The notes beneath the pieces are model-generated. The model worked only from the letters and a program-made list of their open reading frames with translations. It made no database searches and was not told the DNA's origin. From an uncultured bacterium (lineage in GTDB: Bacteria; Bdellovibrionota_C; UBA2361; SZUA-149; CALKYB01): a stretch of DNA of 11,699 nt. Shown in pieces: positions 4,643-11,699 of the stretch (positions within the stretch are counted from its first letter, which is position 1; the number at the start of each line of letters is the position of its first letter). The translations under genes were made by a program, and so were the position numbers. The stretch covers positions 1-11,699 of the forward strand of contig CALIEE010000323.1 of NCBI GenBank assembly GCA_938022485.1, in the 5' to 3' direction.

Positions 4643-6016
4643 ATGTATCTGCTTCAGAAAAGCTATTCTGCTCAGCTATCAGGCGAGCATCGTCCGTTGC
4701 TCAAATCAGGCTCTATTGTTCAAGGAAATCAGCTGTTTACTTTGTACGGGAAGAAAGAGAATGGTTCAGGAGTTGTCTTGGAGCTGAATGATGCAGCTTT
4801 GAATGTTGTTAGGAGTCTAAACGGGCAAAACAGTATCGATCACTTATCAACTAATGTGGACAGCAATGCACTTGAGATTGTTTCAGCTCTGGAAGATCGC
4901 TTTCCAGGTATTTTCGATTACCCAGGGGACGATGTTTTTGAGAAGAGAAAAAAATTTGCTGAAGCAGCTTCCCGGCTTTCAAACAGGCATGCTGGAGAAG
5001 TTGAGCTGGAAACTTCCTCAAGTCTGACCAATTATCATCAAAAAGGAATGTCCGGAGAGGCCTTCAGTCAGTTTGAAAATATTGAAACAACTGTCTCTCA
5101 TATGTTTAGAGAGCCCCGCCAGGCATTAAGAGGTAAGACTTTTGGTGCGATGCTGGCGCTTAGAGTGAAGGAAGAAGGTCTTTGGGATGGAACGGGGAGT
5201 GTTTTAGAGATTGGAGGTGGAACCGGCTATTTAGCTAGGGAGTTTTTAGCCGAAACAAGCCGCTCAATTGAATCTTATTCTATATTGGACATTTCTCCTA
5301 ACCTTCATCAATCGCAACTAGCAGAGCTTAGTGATTTTGATCAATTCGAATTAATCAAAGCTGATGCTCTTATTTTTGATTTTAGTTCGCTTAGTCCCTC
5401 ATTTATTCTCAGCAACGAAGTGATTGCAGACTTTAGTGTGGGGCGAGTTGGCCTATCTGCCCAGTTTTCTGAAAAGGAGCTGGAAAGAGAAGATCGAGAT
5501 GCTCAGCAGATGGTCGAGCGTTATGGCCTTGAAGTTTTAGAGCGTGGGCAGCTTCTTAATTTGGGCGCTATATCTCTAATAGAGAGGCTGGCTCCATTGG
5601 TGCAAGCAGGAGCGACGGCCTGGATCTCTGAATACGGCGGGGAGTTTGAGCCTCCAAGAAGAGTTTCTTTGGACGGGCATGCAGAGCACTCTATTCAGTT
5701 TTCTCATTTACTTAGAGTGTCAGAGGCACTTGGACTGAAGGTTGAATTGTTTAAGATGAGCGATTTTCTCGACTTCGACATGGAGAAAATGGTTTTGGAT
5801 GTTCCAAGTTTTGAAGTCTTGAATTTTTGGATAAGGAGCAAGCTTGATAGGGAGAGTTTGGCAAAACTAAGCTGGACTGAAGCTGAATTAAGAGAAGAAA
5901 TGGGAGAAGACTTGTTGAGCAGCATTTATAATCTTAACTATTCTTCGATGATTAACACTGCATGCCACCTAACTCCCGAATTGTTTTATGTCCTAATCCT
6001 TCGATCTCAAAATTAA
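4643..6016 (+). CDS. PqqD-like domain fused to a MidA/NDUFAF7-like SAM methyltransferase
   Basis: The 457-residue product seems to have two domains. Residues about 30-90 resemble PqqD, the winged-helix recognition element of peptide-modifying enzymes: ELNDAALNVVRSLNGQNSIDHL (47-68) follows the PqqD LNETAAAILELVDG pattern. Residues about 130-457 resemble COG1565/MidA, the family of mitochondrial NDUFAF7, a protein arginine methyltransferase. The SAM loop is VLEIGGGTGY (187-196), then SYSILDISPNL (211-221), FILSNEVIADFSV (254-266; compare MidA NElfDALPV) and WISEYGG (327-333) with FSHLLRVSEALGL (353-365). Family members are about 350-390 residues, so the extra 100 fit an added domain. The usual family GDFxTAPE segment is not recognisable. 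The substrate is unknown. There is no Shine-Dalgarno, but an in-frame stop at 4634-4636 limits the start. It is followed after 1 nt by the DOMON-like gene, so the two are probably co-translated. Confidence 0.7.
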   Translation: MYLLQKSYSAQLSGEHRPLLKSGSIVQGNQLFTLYGKKENGSGVVLELNDAALNVVRSLNGQNSIDHLSTNVDSNALEIVSALEDRFPGIFDYPGDDVFEKRKKFAEAASRLSNRHAGEVELETSSSLTNYHQKGMSGEAFSQFENIETTVSHMFREPRQALRGKTFGAMLALRVKEEGLWDGTGSVLEIGGGTGYLAREFLAETSRSIESYSILDISPNLHQSQLAELSDFDQFELIKADALIFDFSSLSPSFILSNEVIADFSVGRVGLSAQFSEKELEREDRDAQQMVERYGLEVLERGQLLNLGAISLIERLAPLVQAGATAWISEYGGEFEPPRRVSLDGHAEHSIQFSHLLRVSEALGLKVELFKMSDFLDFDMEKMVLDVPSFEVLNFWIRSKLDRESLAKLSWTEAELREEMGEDLLSSIYNLNYSSMINTACHLTPELFYVLILRSQN

Positions 6017-6017
6017 T

Positions 6018-6575
6018 ATGATTGAACTAAGTTATCAAAGTATCAATAGGGATTGGCATGGAGAAGCGGTTGAACCTACTCTCGAAGTCGGCTTAGCGTT
6101 AGCTAATGACCACATTGTTTTTGGAGGGAGACGTCAAACACCTGCGGTGAATGTTGATGGGTCGAAAGCTGCTGAATTTTATGAAGGCTTATGGGAAGCC
6201 GATTGCGTGGAGTTATTTCTTGGGACTCAAGGGAGTGAAAAGTACCTGGAAGTTAATCTAGCTCCAAACGGTAGCTGGGCAATTTTCATTTTTTCCTCCT
6301 ATCGAAAGCGAATCAAGATACTCAACGACTATAAGCCAAAGATCTTCTCTCAGGTAAATGAGGATAGTTGGGCTAGTCAAATAAGCATTGAAAAAGACTT
6401 GCTAGAGAGCAGATTCCATAATTCAATAGAGCGTTCGGGTGGGGGAGTAGAGTTTCTTTATAATATTACAGCTGTTCTTAAGGATAGTCAGAAACTTAGC
6501 TACTTAACACTAGAGCCACCTACTCAATCTGAGCCCGACTTTCATTTAAATAATTTACGAAAATTGAAACTTTGA
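6018..6575 (+). CDS. DOMON-like (CBM9-like) domain protein
   Basis: This 185-residue protein fits the DOMON-like family, a beta-sandwich related to carbohydrate-binding module 9. LWEADCVELFL (58-68) gives the conserved tryptophan and glutamate. YLEVNLAPNGSWAIFIFSSYRK (76-97) matches the family's YLEFNFSPSGEWAAY..YR pattern. The end, LSYLTLEPP followed by PDFH, matches the usual LSYWAL...PDFH terminus, so the protein is full length. DOMON folds bind sugars or haem, but for these stand-alone bacterial proteins the ligand is unknown. There is no signal peptide, so it should be cytoplasmic. That is unlike true CBM9 modules of secreted xylanases. It begins 1 nt after the stop of the methyltransferase gene and has no ribosome-binding site of its own, which points to coupled translation. 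Sugar binding is inference only. Confidence 0.7.
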   Translation: MIELSYQSINRDWHGEAVEPTLEVGLALANDHIVFGGRRQTPAVNVDGSKAAEFYEGLWEADCVELFLGTQGSEKYLEVNLAPNGSWAIFIFSSYRKRIKILNDYKPKIFSQVNEDSWASQISIEKDLLESRFHNSIERSGGGVEFLYNITAVLKDSQKLSYLTLEPPTQSEPDFHLNNLRKLKL

Positions 6576-6613
6576 AGCTCTTAGGATGTTATATAATCGG
6601 CCAGCGATCTTTT

Positions 6614-6617
6614 GGAG
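6614..6617 (+). promoter_or_regulatory. Shine-Dalgarno that decides the lipoprotein start
   Basis: GGAG, 7 nt before ATG 6625. The alternative in-frame ATG at 6586 has AGG directly abutting it, too close to act. Confidence 0.65.
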
Positions 6618-6624
6618 AAAAGCT

Positions 6625-6822
6625 ATGAGAATACTATTTGCCTCAATCCTTTTTTACTCGATTGTGGGCTGTAAAGACTCTGGAATCGAAGATGACATGA
6701 CTGGAAAAAGTGACTATGAAGCGCCATGGGTGGAGCGGAAGGAAAGGGCTCACGAGGCGGTGGGTCTTACTGAAGCTAAGGACGAAGAACGCCGCCGTCA
6801 ACTTGAGTTAATGGATCGCTAG
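6625..6822 (+). CDS. Small lipoprotein, 65 residues, unknown function
   Basis: Starting at ATG 6625, the product has R2, a hydrophobic stretch from residue 3 to 14 and the lipobox IVGC, so C16 should be lipidated and become the mature N-terminus. The mature part is only about 50 residues. It is highly charged, with an acidic IEDDM run, then an E/R/K-rich tail (ERKERAHEAV, KDEERRRQLE) that is likely helical. I know no family for it. An in-frame ATG 39 bp upstream (6586) would add 13 residues before the signal sequence, but the GGAG spacing favours the shorter form. The gene follows the DOMON-like gene by 49 nt on the same strand and is probably the third member of that unit. It ends 9 bp from the convergent EamA gene. 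D or E residues do not directly follow C16, so outer-membrane sorting is plausible but unproven. Confidence 0.7.
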   Translation: MRILFASILFYSIVGCKDSGIEDDMTGKSDYEAPWVERKERAHEAVGLTEAKDEERRRQLELMDR

Positions 6823-6831
6823 CTTATTTTA

Positions 6832-7710
6832 TTAAATTAGCTTTGCTTGCTCCAGTACTATCAGAATGACTCCTGCCACGATTAAAGACGAAGATATCAG
6901 TTTTCTGAGAGTATCTTCTTCTTTGAAGGTAATCCGGCCGGCTATGATTGAAAATATAAGGCCAACTTTCATTATGCAGGCAACATATGGAGCCTGGAGA
7001 AATTGGAGTGCTGAGAGTTTAGAGACCATGTAGGCAAACTCGAAACATCCTCTAATTGTAAATGGCTTAAGGTTTTGCTTTAGAGTTTTTTGATAGCTGG
7101 CTGATCTTAACAAGCCGGGAAGTAAGAATAACCCGGCCATTAAGGTCATAGCAAAGCCTGAAAGGACAGGACTTGCAATTTTAACGGCTAGTCTATCAAA
7201 ACAAATATTAAGGCTGAAGAAGAAAGCGGAGCCCAGTGAAAGTAGTATAGCTTTTCTTTGCGTAAAAATGGCCCCTTCTTTTTTGCCTTTCCATGAGAGA
7301 AGCAGGGTTCCTGCCACCACCAGTAGTATTGCCAGAATACCTCCAGTGGGAAGGCTGTCTCCGGTTATAAGCGGGGAATTTACTATAAGGAATAAAGGTG
7401 AAAGCGAGATAAAGGAAGAAACTACCGAAATCTCGCCAGTCTCGAAGGCTTTCATCTTCATCCATTCAGCTATTGCATCTGTAACAGCTCTCGCAAGGAC
7501 TAAAATCAGAAAGGACTGGCCGAAAGCAAAGTCTTCATAGCCAAGCAGCCAAAGAATAAGTAGTGCGATAAGGTAAAAGGGTAGGGCAAAGGCAAAAGAG
7601 GCAAAGGCTGAAATAATTCCAGAGACATTGTCGGCGAGTTTTTTACTTACTACGTCCTTAGCTGTTCCAAGACAGGCGGCTAAGAGAGAAATATAGATGC
7701 CGATGTTCAC
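6832..7710 (-). CDS. EamA/DMT-superfamily transporter
   Basis: This 292-residue protein is built almost wholly of hydrophobic segments, about ten, in two similar halves, as in the EamA family (drug/metabolite transporter superfamily). Typical marks are the early TAKDVVSKKL segment after the first helix, the FETGEISVVSSFISLSPLF helix near residues 88-106, a GILAILLVVAGTLLLSW helix closing the first half, and a second half ending SSLIVAGVILIVLEQ. Members export amino acids, purines or other small metabolites, or carry nucleotide sugars; the substrate cannot be read from sequence. The start is GTG at 7710 with no Shine-Dalgarno. It lies 9 nt after the stop of the phosphohexomutase gene, so the two are likely co-transcribed and coupled. 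A link to sugar metabolism is suggested only by this neighbourhood. Confidence 0.85.
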   Translation of the reverse strand: MNIGIYISLLAACLGTAKDVVSKKLADNVSGIISAFASFAFALPFYLIALLILWLLGYEDFAFGQSFLILVLARAVTDAIAEWMKMKAFETGEISVVSSFISLSPLFLIVNSPLITGDSLPTGGILAILLVVAGTLLLSWKGKKEGAIFTQRKAILLSLGSAFFFSLNICFDRLAVKIASPVLSGFAMTLMAGLFLLPGLLRSASYQKTLKQNLKPFTIRGCFEFAYMVSKLSALQFLQAPYVACIMKVGLIFSIIAGRITFKEEDTLRKLISSSLIVAGVILIVLEQAKLI

Positions 7711-7719
7711 TAAGTGCCG

Positions 7720-9453
7720 CTAAGAATCCTCTAAAAAGATTTTCTCAATACTATCAAGCTTAGCTTCCAGTTTGGCTTTGGTCTGCTCGTAGCCTTCTAA
7801 GCTAGCTAGCTCATCTTTTACCCCAAAATAGAATTTAATTTTAGGCTCCGTTCCAGAGGGACGGACTGTGATACTTGAGCCGTCCTCAGCCTTGAACTGA
7901 AGAATGTTACTTTTTGGGAAAGGTAGTTTCCTCTCTTTTTCACTGGAAAGATCTTTGATTGTTCCATTTAGAAAATCTGCAGCTGAGACAATGGCTGTTC
8001 CATCTATCTCTTTTGGGGGATTTTCACGTAAGTTTGAAATAATACCTTTTATTTCATCCTCTCCAGCTTTTCCAGGTCTGGTCAGTGAAACCAGTCGCTC
8101 TAAATAGAAAGAGTTTTCTAGGTAGATCTCCTTTAATAAGGAAGTTAGGGTTTTTCCTTTGGAAAGAGCCCAAACTGCAACTTCTGCAATCATGCAGCAG
8201 GAAATAATGGCATCTTTGTCTCTGACAAAATCACCAACTAGGTAGCCAAAACTTTCTTCTCCCCCAACTAGGAATTTTTTATCAGGTTCGTTGAGCCTGA
8301 TATTTTCAGCAATGAATTTGAAGCCGGTCAGCACCTCATGGCAAGGAATGTTTTGCTTTGCGGCTATTTCCGCTAGCAGATCGGTTGTAACAATAGTTTT
8401 AGCTATGAACTCATTGCCGGTTAAGGACTGTTTGTTCTTCTCAACTACGTAGTAGACCAGTAGGCTGGCAATTTGATTTCCATTAAGAAGCTGAAGCTTT
8501 CCATTCTCATCACGAGTAGCAATGCCCACTCGGTCTGAATCAGGGTCTGTGGCAAGAACCAGGTCGGCATTGTTTTTTTCAGCAACCTCAATTGCTTTTT
8601 CTAATGCTCTAGGGTCTTCAGGGTTAGGAGACGGCACGGTCGGAAAATTGCCATCAGGAATATCCTGCTCTGGAACATTTAGAATATTCTGAAAGCCAAA
8701 TTCCCTAAGACATCTTGGAACTAGTTCAACCCCAGTACCGTGAATTGGAGTGTAAACCAGTTTAAAGTCGCTTTTTTGCCTTATGATATCTGGTGAAAGA
8801 GAAAGTCCTTTGACTTTCTGCACATATTTGTCGTCGATTTCAGTTCCAAGAGTTTCGATTAAAGCTTGGTCAGCCTTAAATTTGACCTCGTTTAAAGAGG
8901 AAATAGATTCCACTTCATCTATGATATTTTTATCATGGGGAGGCACTAGCTGTCCTCCATCTGACCAGTAAACTTTGTAGCCGTTATATTCTTTGGGATT
9001 ATGAGAAGCTGTAATGACAATTCCGGCTTGGCATCCCAGTTCCCTAATAGTGAAAGAAAGCTCTGGAGTGGGTCTTAGCGAATCAAAGAGTAAGGCTTTG
9101 ATTCCGTTTGCCGACAGAACCTCAGCCGCAATTCTGCTAAACTCTGGGCTCATGTTTCTTGAGTCATGGGCGATGGCAACAGATAAATCTTTACCGTTTG
9201 GAAATGATTTTAGAATATAGTTTGCTAAACCTTGAGTGGCGGTTCCTATAGTGTAGCGATTGATTCTAGCGGTGCCGGGCCCAATTATTCCTCTAAGCCC
9301 CCCAGTTCCAAACTCCAAGTCTTTATAAAAAGAATCTACAAGTTCTTCCCCATCAGCATCCAACAAAGCTTGAACCTGTTCCCTTGTCTTGAGGTCATAT
9401 TCATCTGAGAGCCAGGACTTGGCAATTTGAGTGATATCGCGGGTGCTTTCCAT
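7720..9453 (-). CDS. Alpha-D-phosphohexomutase, phosphoglucomutase type (PGM2-like)
   Basis: This complete 577-residue enzyme shows all four signature sites. The phosphoserine loop is TASHNPKEYNGYK with S150. The metal loop is DPDSD with D303, D305 and D307. The sugar-recognition loop is GGEESFGY (397-404). The phosphate-binding loop is RPSGTEPK (531-538). The N-terminal ELEFGTGGLRG-like stretch (46-55) and the length are typical of the group holding Bacillus PgcA and eukaryotic PGM2. The enzyme interconverts glucose-1-phosphate and glucose-6-phosphate. Activity on mannose or pentose phosphates is common in the group and cannot be excluded. The product is cytoplasmic. The gene heads a minus-strand unit with the EamA transporter and is divergent from the glycogen debranching enzyme gene, which releases glucose units in the same pathway. 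The ATG has no Shine-Dalgarno, but a near-consensus promoter sits just upstream. Confidence 0.93.
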   Translation of the reverse strand: MESTRDITQIAKSWLSDEYDLKTREQVQALLDADGEELVDSFYKDLEFGTGGLRGIIGPGTARINRYTIGTATQGLANYILKSFPNGKDLSVAIAHDSRNMSPEFSRIAAEVLSANGIKALLFDSLRPTPELSFTIRELGCQAGIVITASHNPKEYNGYKVYWSDGGQLVPPHDKNIIDEVESISSLNEVKFKADQALIETLGTEIDDKYVQKVKGLSLSPDIIRQKSDFKLVYTPIHGTGVELVPRCLREFGFQNILNVPEQDIPDGNFPTVPSPNPEDPRALEKAIEVAEKNNADLVLATDPDSDRVGIATRDENGKLQLLNGNQIASLLVYYVVEKNKQSLTGNEFIAKTIVTTDLLAEIAAKQNIPCHEVLTGFKFIAENIRLNEPDKKFLVGGEESFGYLVGDFVRDKDAIISCCMIAEVAVWALSKGKTLTSLLKEIYLENSFYLERLVSLTRPGKAGEDEIKGIISNLRENPPKEIDGTAIVSAADFLNGTIKDLSSEKERKLPFPKSNILQFKAEDGSSITVRPSGTEPKIKFYFGVKDELASLEGYEQTKAKLEAKLDSIEKIFLEDS

Positions 9454-9480
9454 AGTAGTAAATCTAAGTATGAAATTTAA

Positions 9481-9508
9481 GTAATAAAGCTAAATGCAAG
9501 GGTGACAA
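9481..9508 (-). promoter_or_regulatory. Candidate sigma-70 promoter for the phosphohexomutase gene
   Basis: On the minus strand, TTGTCA (9508-9503) and TATTAC (9486-9481) are separated by 16 bp. The -35 matches five of six consensus bases and the -10 four of six. The leader would be about 20 nt, too short for a normal ribosome-binding region, in line with the missing Shine-Dalgarno. Confidence 0.4.
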
Positions 9509-9552
9509 AAACTAAGAAGCATTTATCTCACCGAGGGGGTAATTTCTCAAGC

Positions 9553-9580
9553 CCATAAATAAGATGCGTTGCCATAAATA
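9553..9580. repeat. Direct repeat CCATAAATA, two copies 19 bp apart
   Basis: CCATAAATA occurs at 9553-9561 and again at 9572-9580, a centre distance of 19 bp, close to two helical turns. It lies between the divergent mutase and debranching-enzyme genes and could bind an activator or repressor on one DNA face. Confidence 0.3.
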
Positions 9581-9591
9581 TTAGGATTATT

Positions 9592-9606
9592 TCACTTAAG
9601 AAGTGA
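9592..9606. promoter_or_regulatory. Symmetric 15-bp element, candidate operator
   Basis: TCACTT (9592-9597) and AAGTGA (9601-9606) are perfectly complementary around AAG. It lies about 92 bp upstream of the debranching-enzyme start. No T-run follows, so it is unlikely to be a terminator. The remaining bases to 9697 show no convincing -35/-10 pair for the plus-strand gene. Confidence 0.35.
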
Positions 9607-9697
9607 GTTAAACAGTCTTCTGGTCATGCCTGAGATTAGCTGATAACTCTAGCTTTATGGTTTGTATTTAAGGTAGTTTGGGTGAAAGAACAAAGAA

Positions 9698-11644
9698 TTG
9701 AAAAAAGTTCAGAATAGCTATTTAGAATGGTTGGAGACCGATCAGCTTGGTGGCTTCGCACTGGGAAATAGCCAGTGTAAACTCTTAAGGGGCTATCATA
9801 GTCTTTTGACGACTAATACTTCAGGTGTCCGACATAATTTGTTGAGCACTGTTTTTCCTCAACTTGAGATTGGGGGTGAAGTATTCAATCTAAGTTTTTT
9901 CGAATACGATCAGGGAGAGAATCGTTGGCCAGATCAAAGTTTAAGTCCTACTAGCTTCTCCCAATTCCCAGTAAAGTCTTGGTGCTTTGAGCTTGGAGAG
10001 TGCTGTCGCCTTGAACAAAGTTTCCTGCAGCTCAAAGGCAAGCCAACTAGTATATTAAAGTACCAACTTGGAGAGGCGAGCAAGACTGTAGGGTTGAAAC
10101 TTCGCCCATTCACTTCATTTAAAGCTTATCACAAAACTGGACAGCTTGATGAGCTCCGAAACTTAAAACTTCGAAATTTACCCCTTGGCTTTTCTCTGGA
10201 AAGTGCACGTTTAGAGACAGGCCCTCTATATGTTTATTCTTCTGCTAGTTTTGAATATCGCAATCATGAGAATAAAAAAGCTTATTTAGCGATTGAGGCA
10301 GAAAGAGGGCTAAGCAGTGAGGAGGATTTATTTTCACACTGTGAACTTCAGTCGGAATTATCTTTGGAGAAGCCCCTTTATATTATCTTTAGCTCAGATC
10401 CTGAGATGGGAGATGCTTTTAGGAAACCTGAGGACTTTGCCACATTGGCTGAAGCCTTGTGGAATTCGGAGTTGAAGAGAAGGTCCTTGCACAGAGGGGC
10501 CAGAGATTTCGCCGCTGATAGTTATATAGTTAGGCGAGAAAATGATCTATCTATAATAGCGGGATATCCTTGGTTTACTGAATGGGCAAGAGATAGCTTT
10601 ATAGCAATTCGAGGACTCCTTTTAGCTAGAGGTAAATTCAAGGAGGCGGAGAAGGTTTTTCTTCGCTGGGCAAAGGTTCTGGAAAAGGGCCTTCTCCCCA
10701 ATCGAATCAATGATCAGAACGAAATGGAGTTCAACTCAGTTGATGGTTCTCTATGGTTTGTGTTGTCACTGTCTGAGTTTTTACAAGAATCTAGTTCAGA
10801 ACTCAGCGAAGAAAATCGAGAAGTTTTGATTGAAGCTGGTTGCTCTATAATTTCTCATTATCTCTCCGGCACACTGTTCAATATTAAATGTGACACTGAT
10901 GGCCTTATCAAAGCCGGAGAGCCTGGTCTTCAGCTAACCTGGATGGACGCTAGAGTGGGGGAGCAGGTTTTTACACCCCGTATCGGAAAACCTGTTGAGG
11001 TTCAAGCTCTATGGTTAAACTGCCTGAAGCTTTTTTCAGAGTTTGTTTCCAAAAGCACTGCGAAGGATTACCAAGAACTTTTTGAGAAAGGAATCATCTC
11101 TTTTAAGGAGAAGTTTTGGAATAGCGATGAAAATTGCTGTTTTGATGTGGTTGATGTCGATCATTGTTCAGGGAAGAAAGACAACTCGATTAGGCCTAAT
11201 ATGCTATTTGCGGCAGGGGGTCTTCCAATTAGTTTATTGCCACAAGATCAGTCGACCATGGTGGTTGAGAAATGTCTGGAAGAATTGTTTACACCAGCAG
11301 GCATTCGTTCTCTCTCACCCAAGGACCCTCAATACATAGGATGTTACGAGGGTGATGTCATAGAGAGGGATTCTTCTTATCATCAGGGTACAGGTTGGTA
11401 TTGGTTAGTGGGGCCATTTATTGAGGCTTGGGCTAAATCTCATGATCCAGCGCTGAGTCCAGAGGTAAAAAAGGAAGCTCATAGGAGATTTCTTATGCCA
11501 CTGATTGAAAAAGCTGATGGTAACGGAGGCCATTTGGCTGAGCTTTCAGACGGAGATCCTCCCTTCAATGACAAAGGATGCCCTTTTCAAGCATGGTCAC
11601 TAGCCGAAATTTTGAGGTTGGAACTTAAAGTTTTGAATGACTAG
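9698..11644 (+). CDS. Amylo-alpha-1,6-glucosidase, GH133 glycogen debranching enzyme
   Basis: This full-length 648-residue enzyme hydrolyses alpha-1,6-linked glucose at glycogen branch points in the cytoplasm. The N-terminal domain opens with EWLETDQLGGFALGN (10-24) and RGYHSLL (31-37), the family's EWL-tn-lGGyasgt and RYHGLL signatures. The (alpha/alpha)6 domain shows AGYPWFTEWARDSFIA (288-303), FNSVDGSLWFV (345-355), LTWMDARVG (413-421; the TWMDA aspartate is the usual candidate general acid), TPRIGKPVEVQALW (426-439), RDSSYHQGTGWYWL (557-570) and GCPFQAWSLAEILR (627-640). These are the expected motifs in the expected order. The start is TTG at 9698. An in-frame stop at 9683-9685 excludes a much longer form, and conserved sequence begins within ten residues. 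The ribosome-binding site is weak (GGTG at 9681-9684, poorly spaced). Expression may be coordinated with the divergent phosphohexomutase gene. Confidence 0.93.
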   Translation: MKKVQNSYLEWLETDQLGGFALGNSQCKLLRGYHSLLTTNTSGVRHNLLSTVFPQLEIGGEVFNLSFFEYDQGENRWPDQSLSPTSFSQFPVKSWCFELGECCRLEQSFLQLKGKPTSILKYQLGEASKTVGLKLRPFTSFKAYHKTGQLDELRNLKLRNLPLGFSLESARLETGPLYVYSSASFEYRNHENKKAYLAIEAERGLSSEEDLFSHCELQSELSLEKPLYIIFSSDPEMGDAFRKPEDFATLAEALWNSELKRRSLHRGARDFAADSYIVRRENDLSIIAGYPWFTEWARDSFIAIRGLLLARGKFKEAEKVFLRWAKVLEKGLLPNRINDQNEMEFNSVDGSLWFVLSLSEFLQESSSELSEENREVLIEAGCSIISHYLSGTLFNIKCDTDGLIKAGEPGLQLTWMDARVGEQVFTPRIGKPVEVQALWLNCLKLFSEFVSKSTAKDYQELFEKGIISFKEKFWNSDENCCFDVVDVDHCSGKKDNSIRPNMLFAAGGLPISLLPQDQSTMVVEKCLEELFTPAGIRSLSPKDPQYIGCYEGDVIERDSSYHQGTGWYWLVGPFIEAWAKSHDPALSPEVKKEAHRRFLMPLIEKADGNGGHLAELSDGDPPFNDKGCPFQAWSLAEILRLELKVLND

Positions 11645-11699
11645 GTGTTAATCTTGCGAAATATACTGCGCCTCATTGAAATATCGGTTTTACTGGATA
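11645..11699. other. Window end, no supported feature
   Basis: After the debranching-enzyme stop, an open frame runs to the window edge with GTG at 11645 and TTG at 11654 as possible starts. It is only 18 codons long and has no ribosome-binding site, so I do not call a gene. No terminator hairpin is visible here. Confidence 0.3.

Noticed and set aside
5704..5925. Open reading frame on the minus strand inside the methyltransferase gene
   Set aside because: It is a shadow of a gene with clear family motifs, with no ribosome-binding site and a low-complexity serine/leucine-rich product.
6586..6624. Longer lipoprotein start at ATG 6586
   Set aside because: It would put 13 residues before the signal sequence, and its only purine-rich site abuts the ATG; the GGAG before 6625 is correctly spaced.
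7208..7540. Open frames on both strands within the EamA gene
   Set aside because: The EamA frame explains the region with coherent membrane helices; the other frames show no domain pattern.
8783..9220. Plus-strand open frames inside the phosphohexomutase gene
   Set aside because: They are antisense to conserved active-site motifs and have no start signals.
11645..11699. Start of a further gene with GTG or TTG after the debranching enzyme
   Set aside because: Only 18 codons are visible, without a ribosome-binding site or recognisable residues.

Overview
This looks like an ordinary chromosomal stretch from a moderately AT-rich bacterium. By eye GC is in the low to mid 40s. I see no tRNA, rRNA, insertion sequence, integrase, phage module or CRISPR array. 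A short lipoprotein with a good lipobox, a membrane-anchored lytic-transglycosylase-like protein and a secreted cysteine-rich protein suit a diderm, but the phylum cannot be fixed from this window. Two traits run through it. CTAG tetranucleotides are common. About half the starts have a clear Shine-Dalgarno core placed exactly 7 nt from the start codon, while the other half have none.

Left part (1-3434). The window opens inside the 5' end of a minus-strand prkA (serine protein kinase, YeaG type). Its leader holds two good inverted repeats and a perfect TATAAT. Divergent from it is a YmdB/TIGR00282 metallophosphoesterase. That gene overlaps tail to tail by 20 bp with a stand-alone CheY-like receiver protein on the minus strand. 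A 270-bp gap with several mutually exclusive short pairings follows. Next come a small secreted six-cysteine protein and a convergent gene for a single-pass membrane protein with an SLT/lysozyme-like domain.

Middle part (3532-6822). A minus-strand VanZ-like membrane protein appears to carry the VanZ core twice. Across a divergent region with a perfect 12-bp palindrome lies a plus-strand unit of three genes. The first is a two-domain protein with a PqqD-like N-terminus and a MidA/NDUFAF7-like methyltransferase. The second, 1 nt downstream, is a DOMON-like (CBM9-like) protein. The third is a 65-residue lipoprotein. This unit is the least familiar content of the window.

Right part (6832-11699). 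A minus-strand pair encodes an alpha-D-phosphohexomutase (phosphoglucomutase type) followed 9 nt later by an EamA transporter. Divergent from it is a GH133 amylo-alpha-1,6-glucosidase (glycogen debranching enzyme). The divergent region of 244 bp has a near-consensus promoter for the mutase, a 15-bp symmetric element and a 9-bp direct repeat. The debranching enzyme and the mutase fit one pathway, which mobilises glycogen and interconverts glucose phosphates. No other glycogen gene is visible here.
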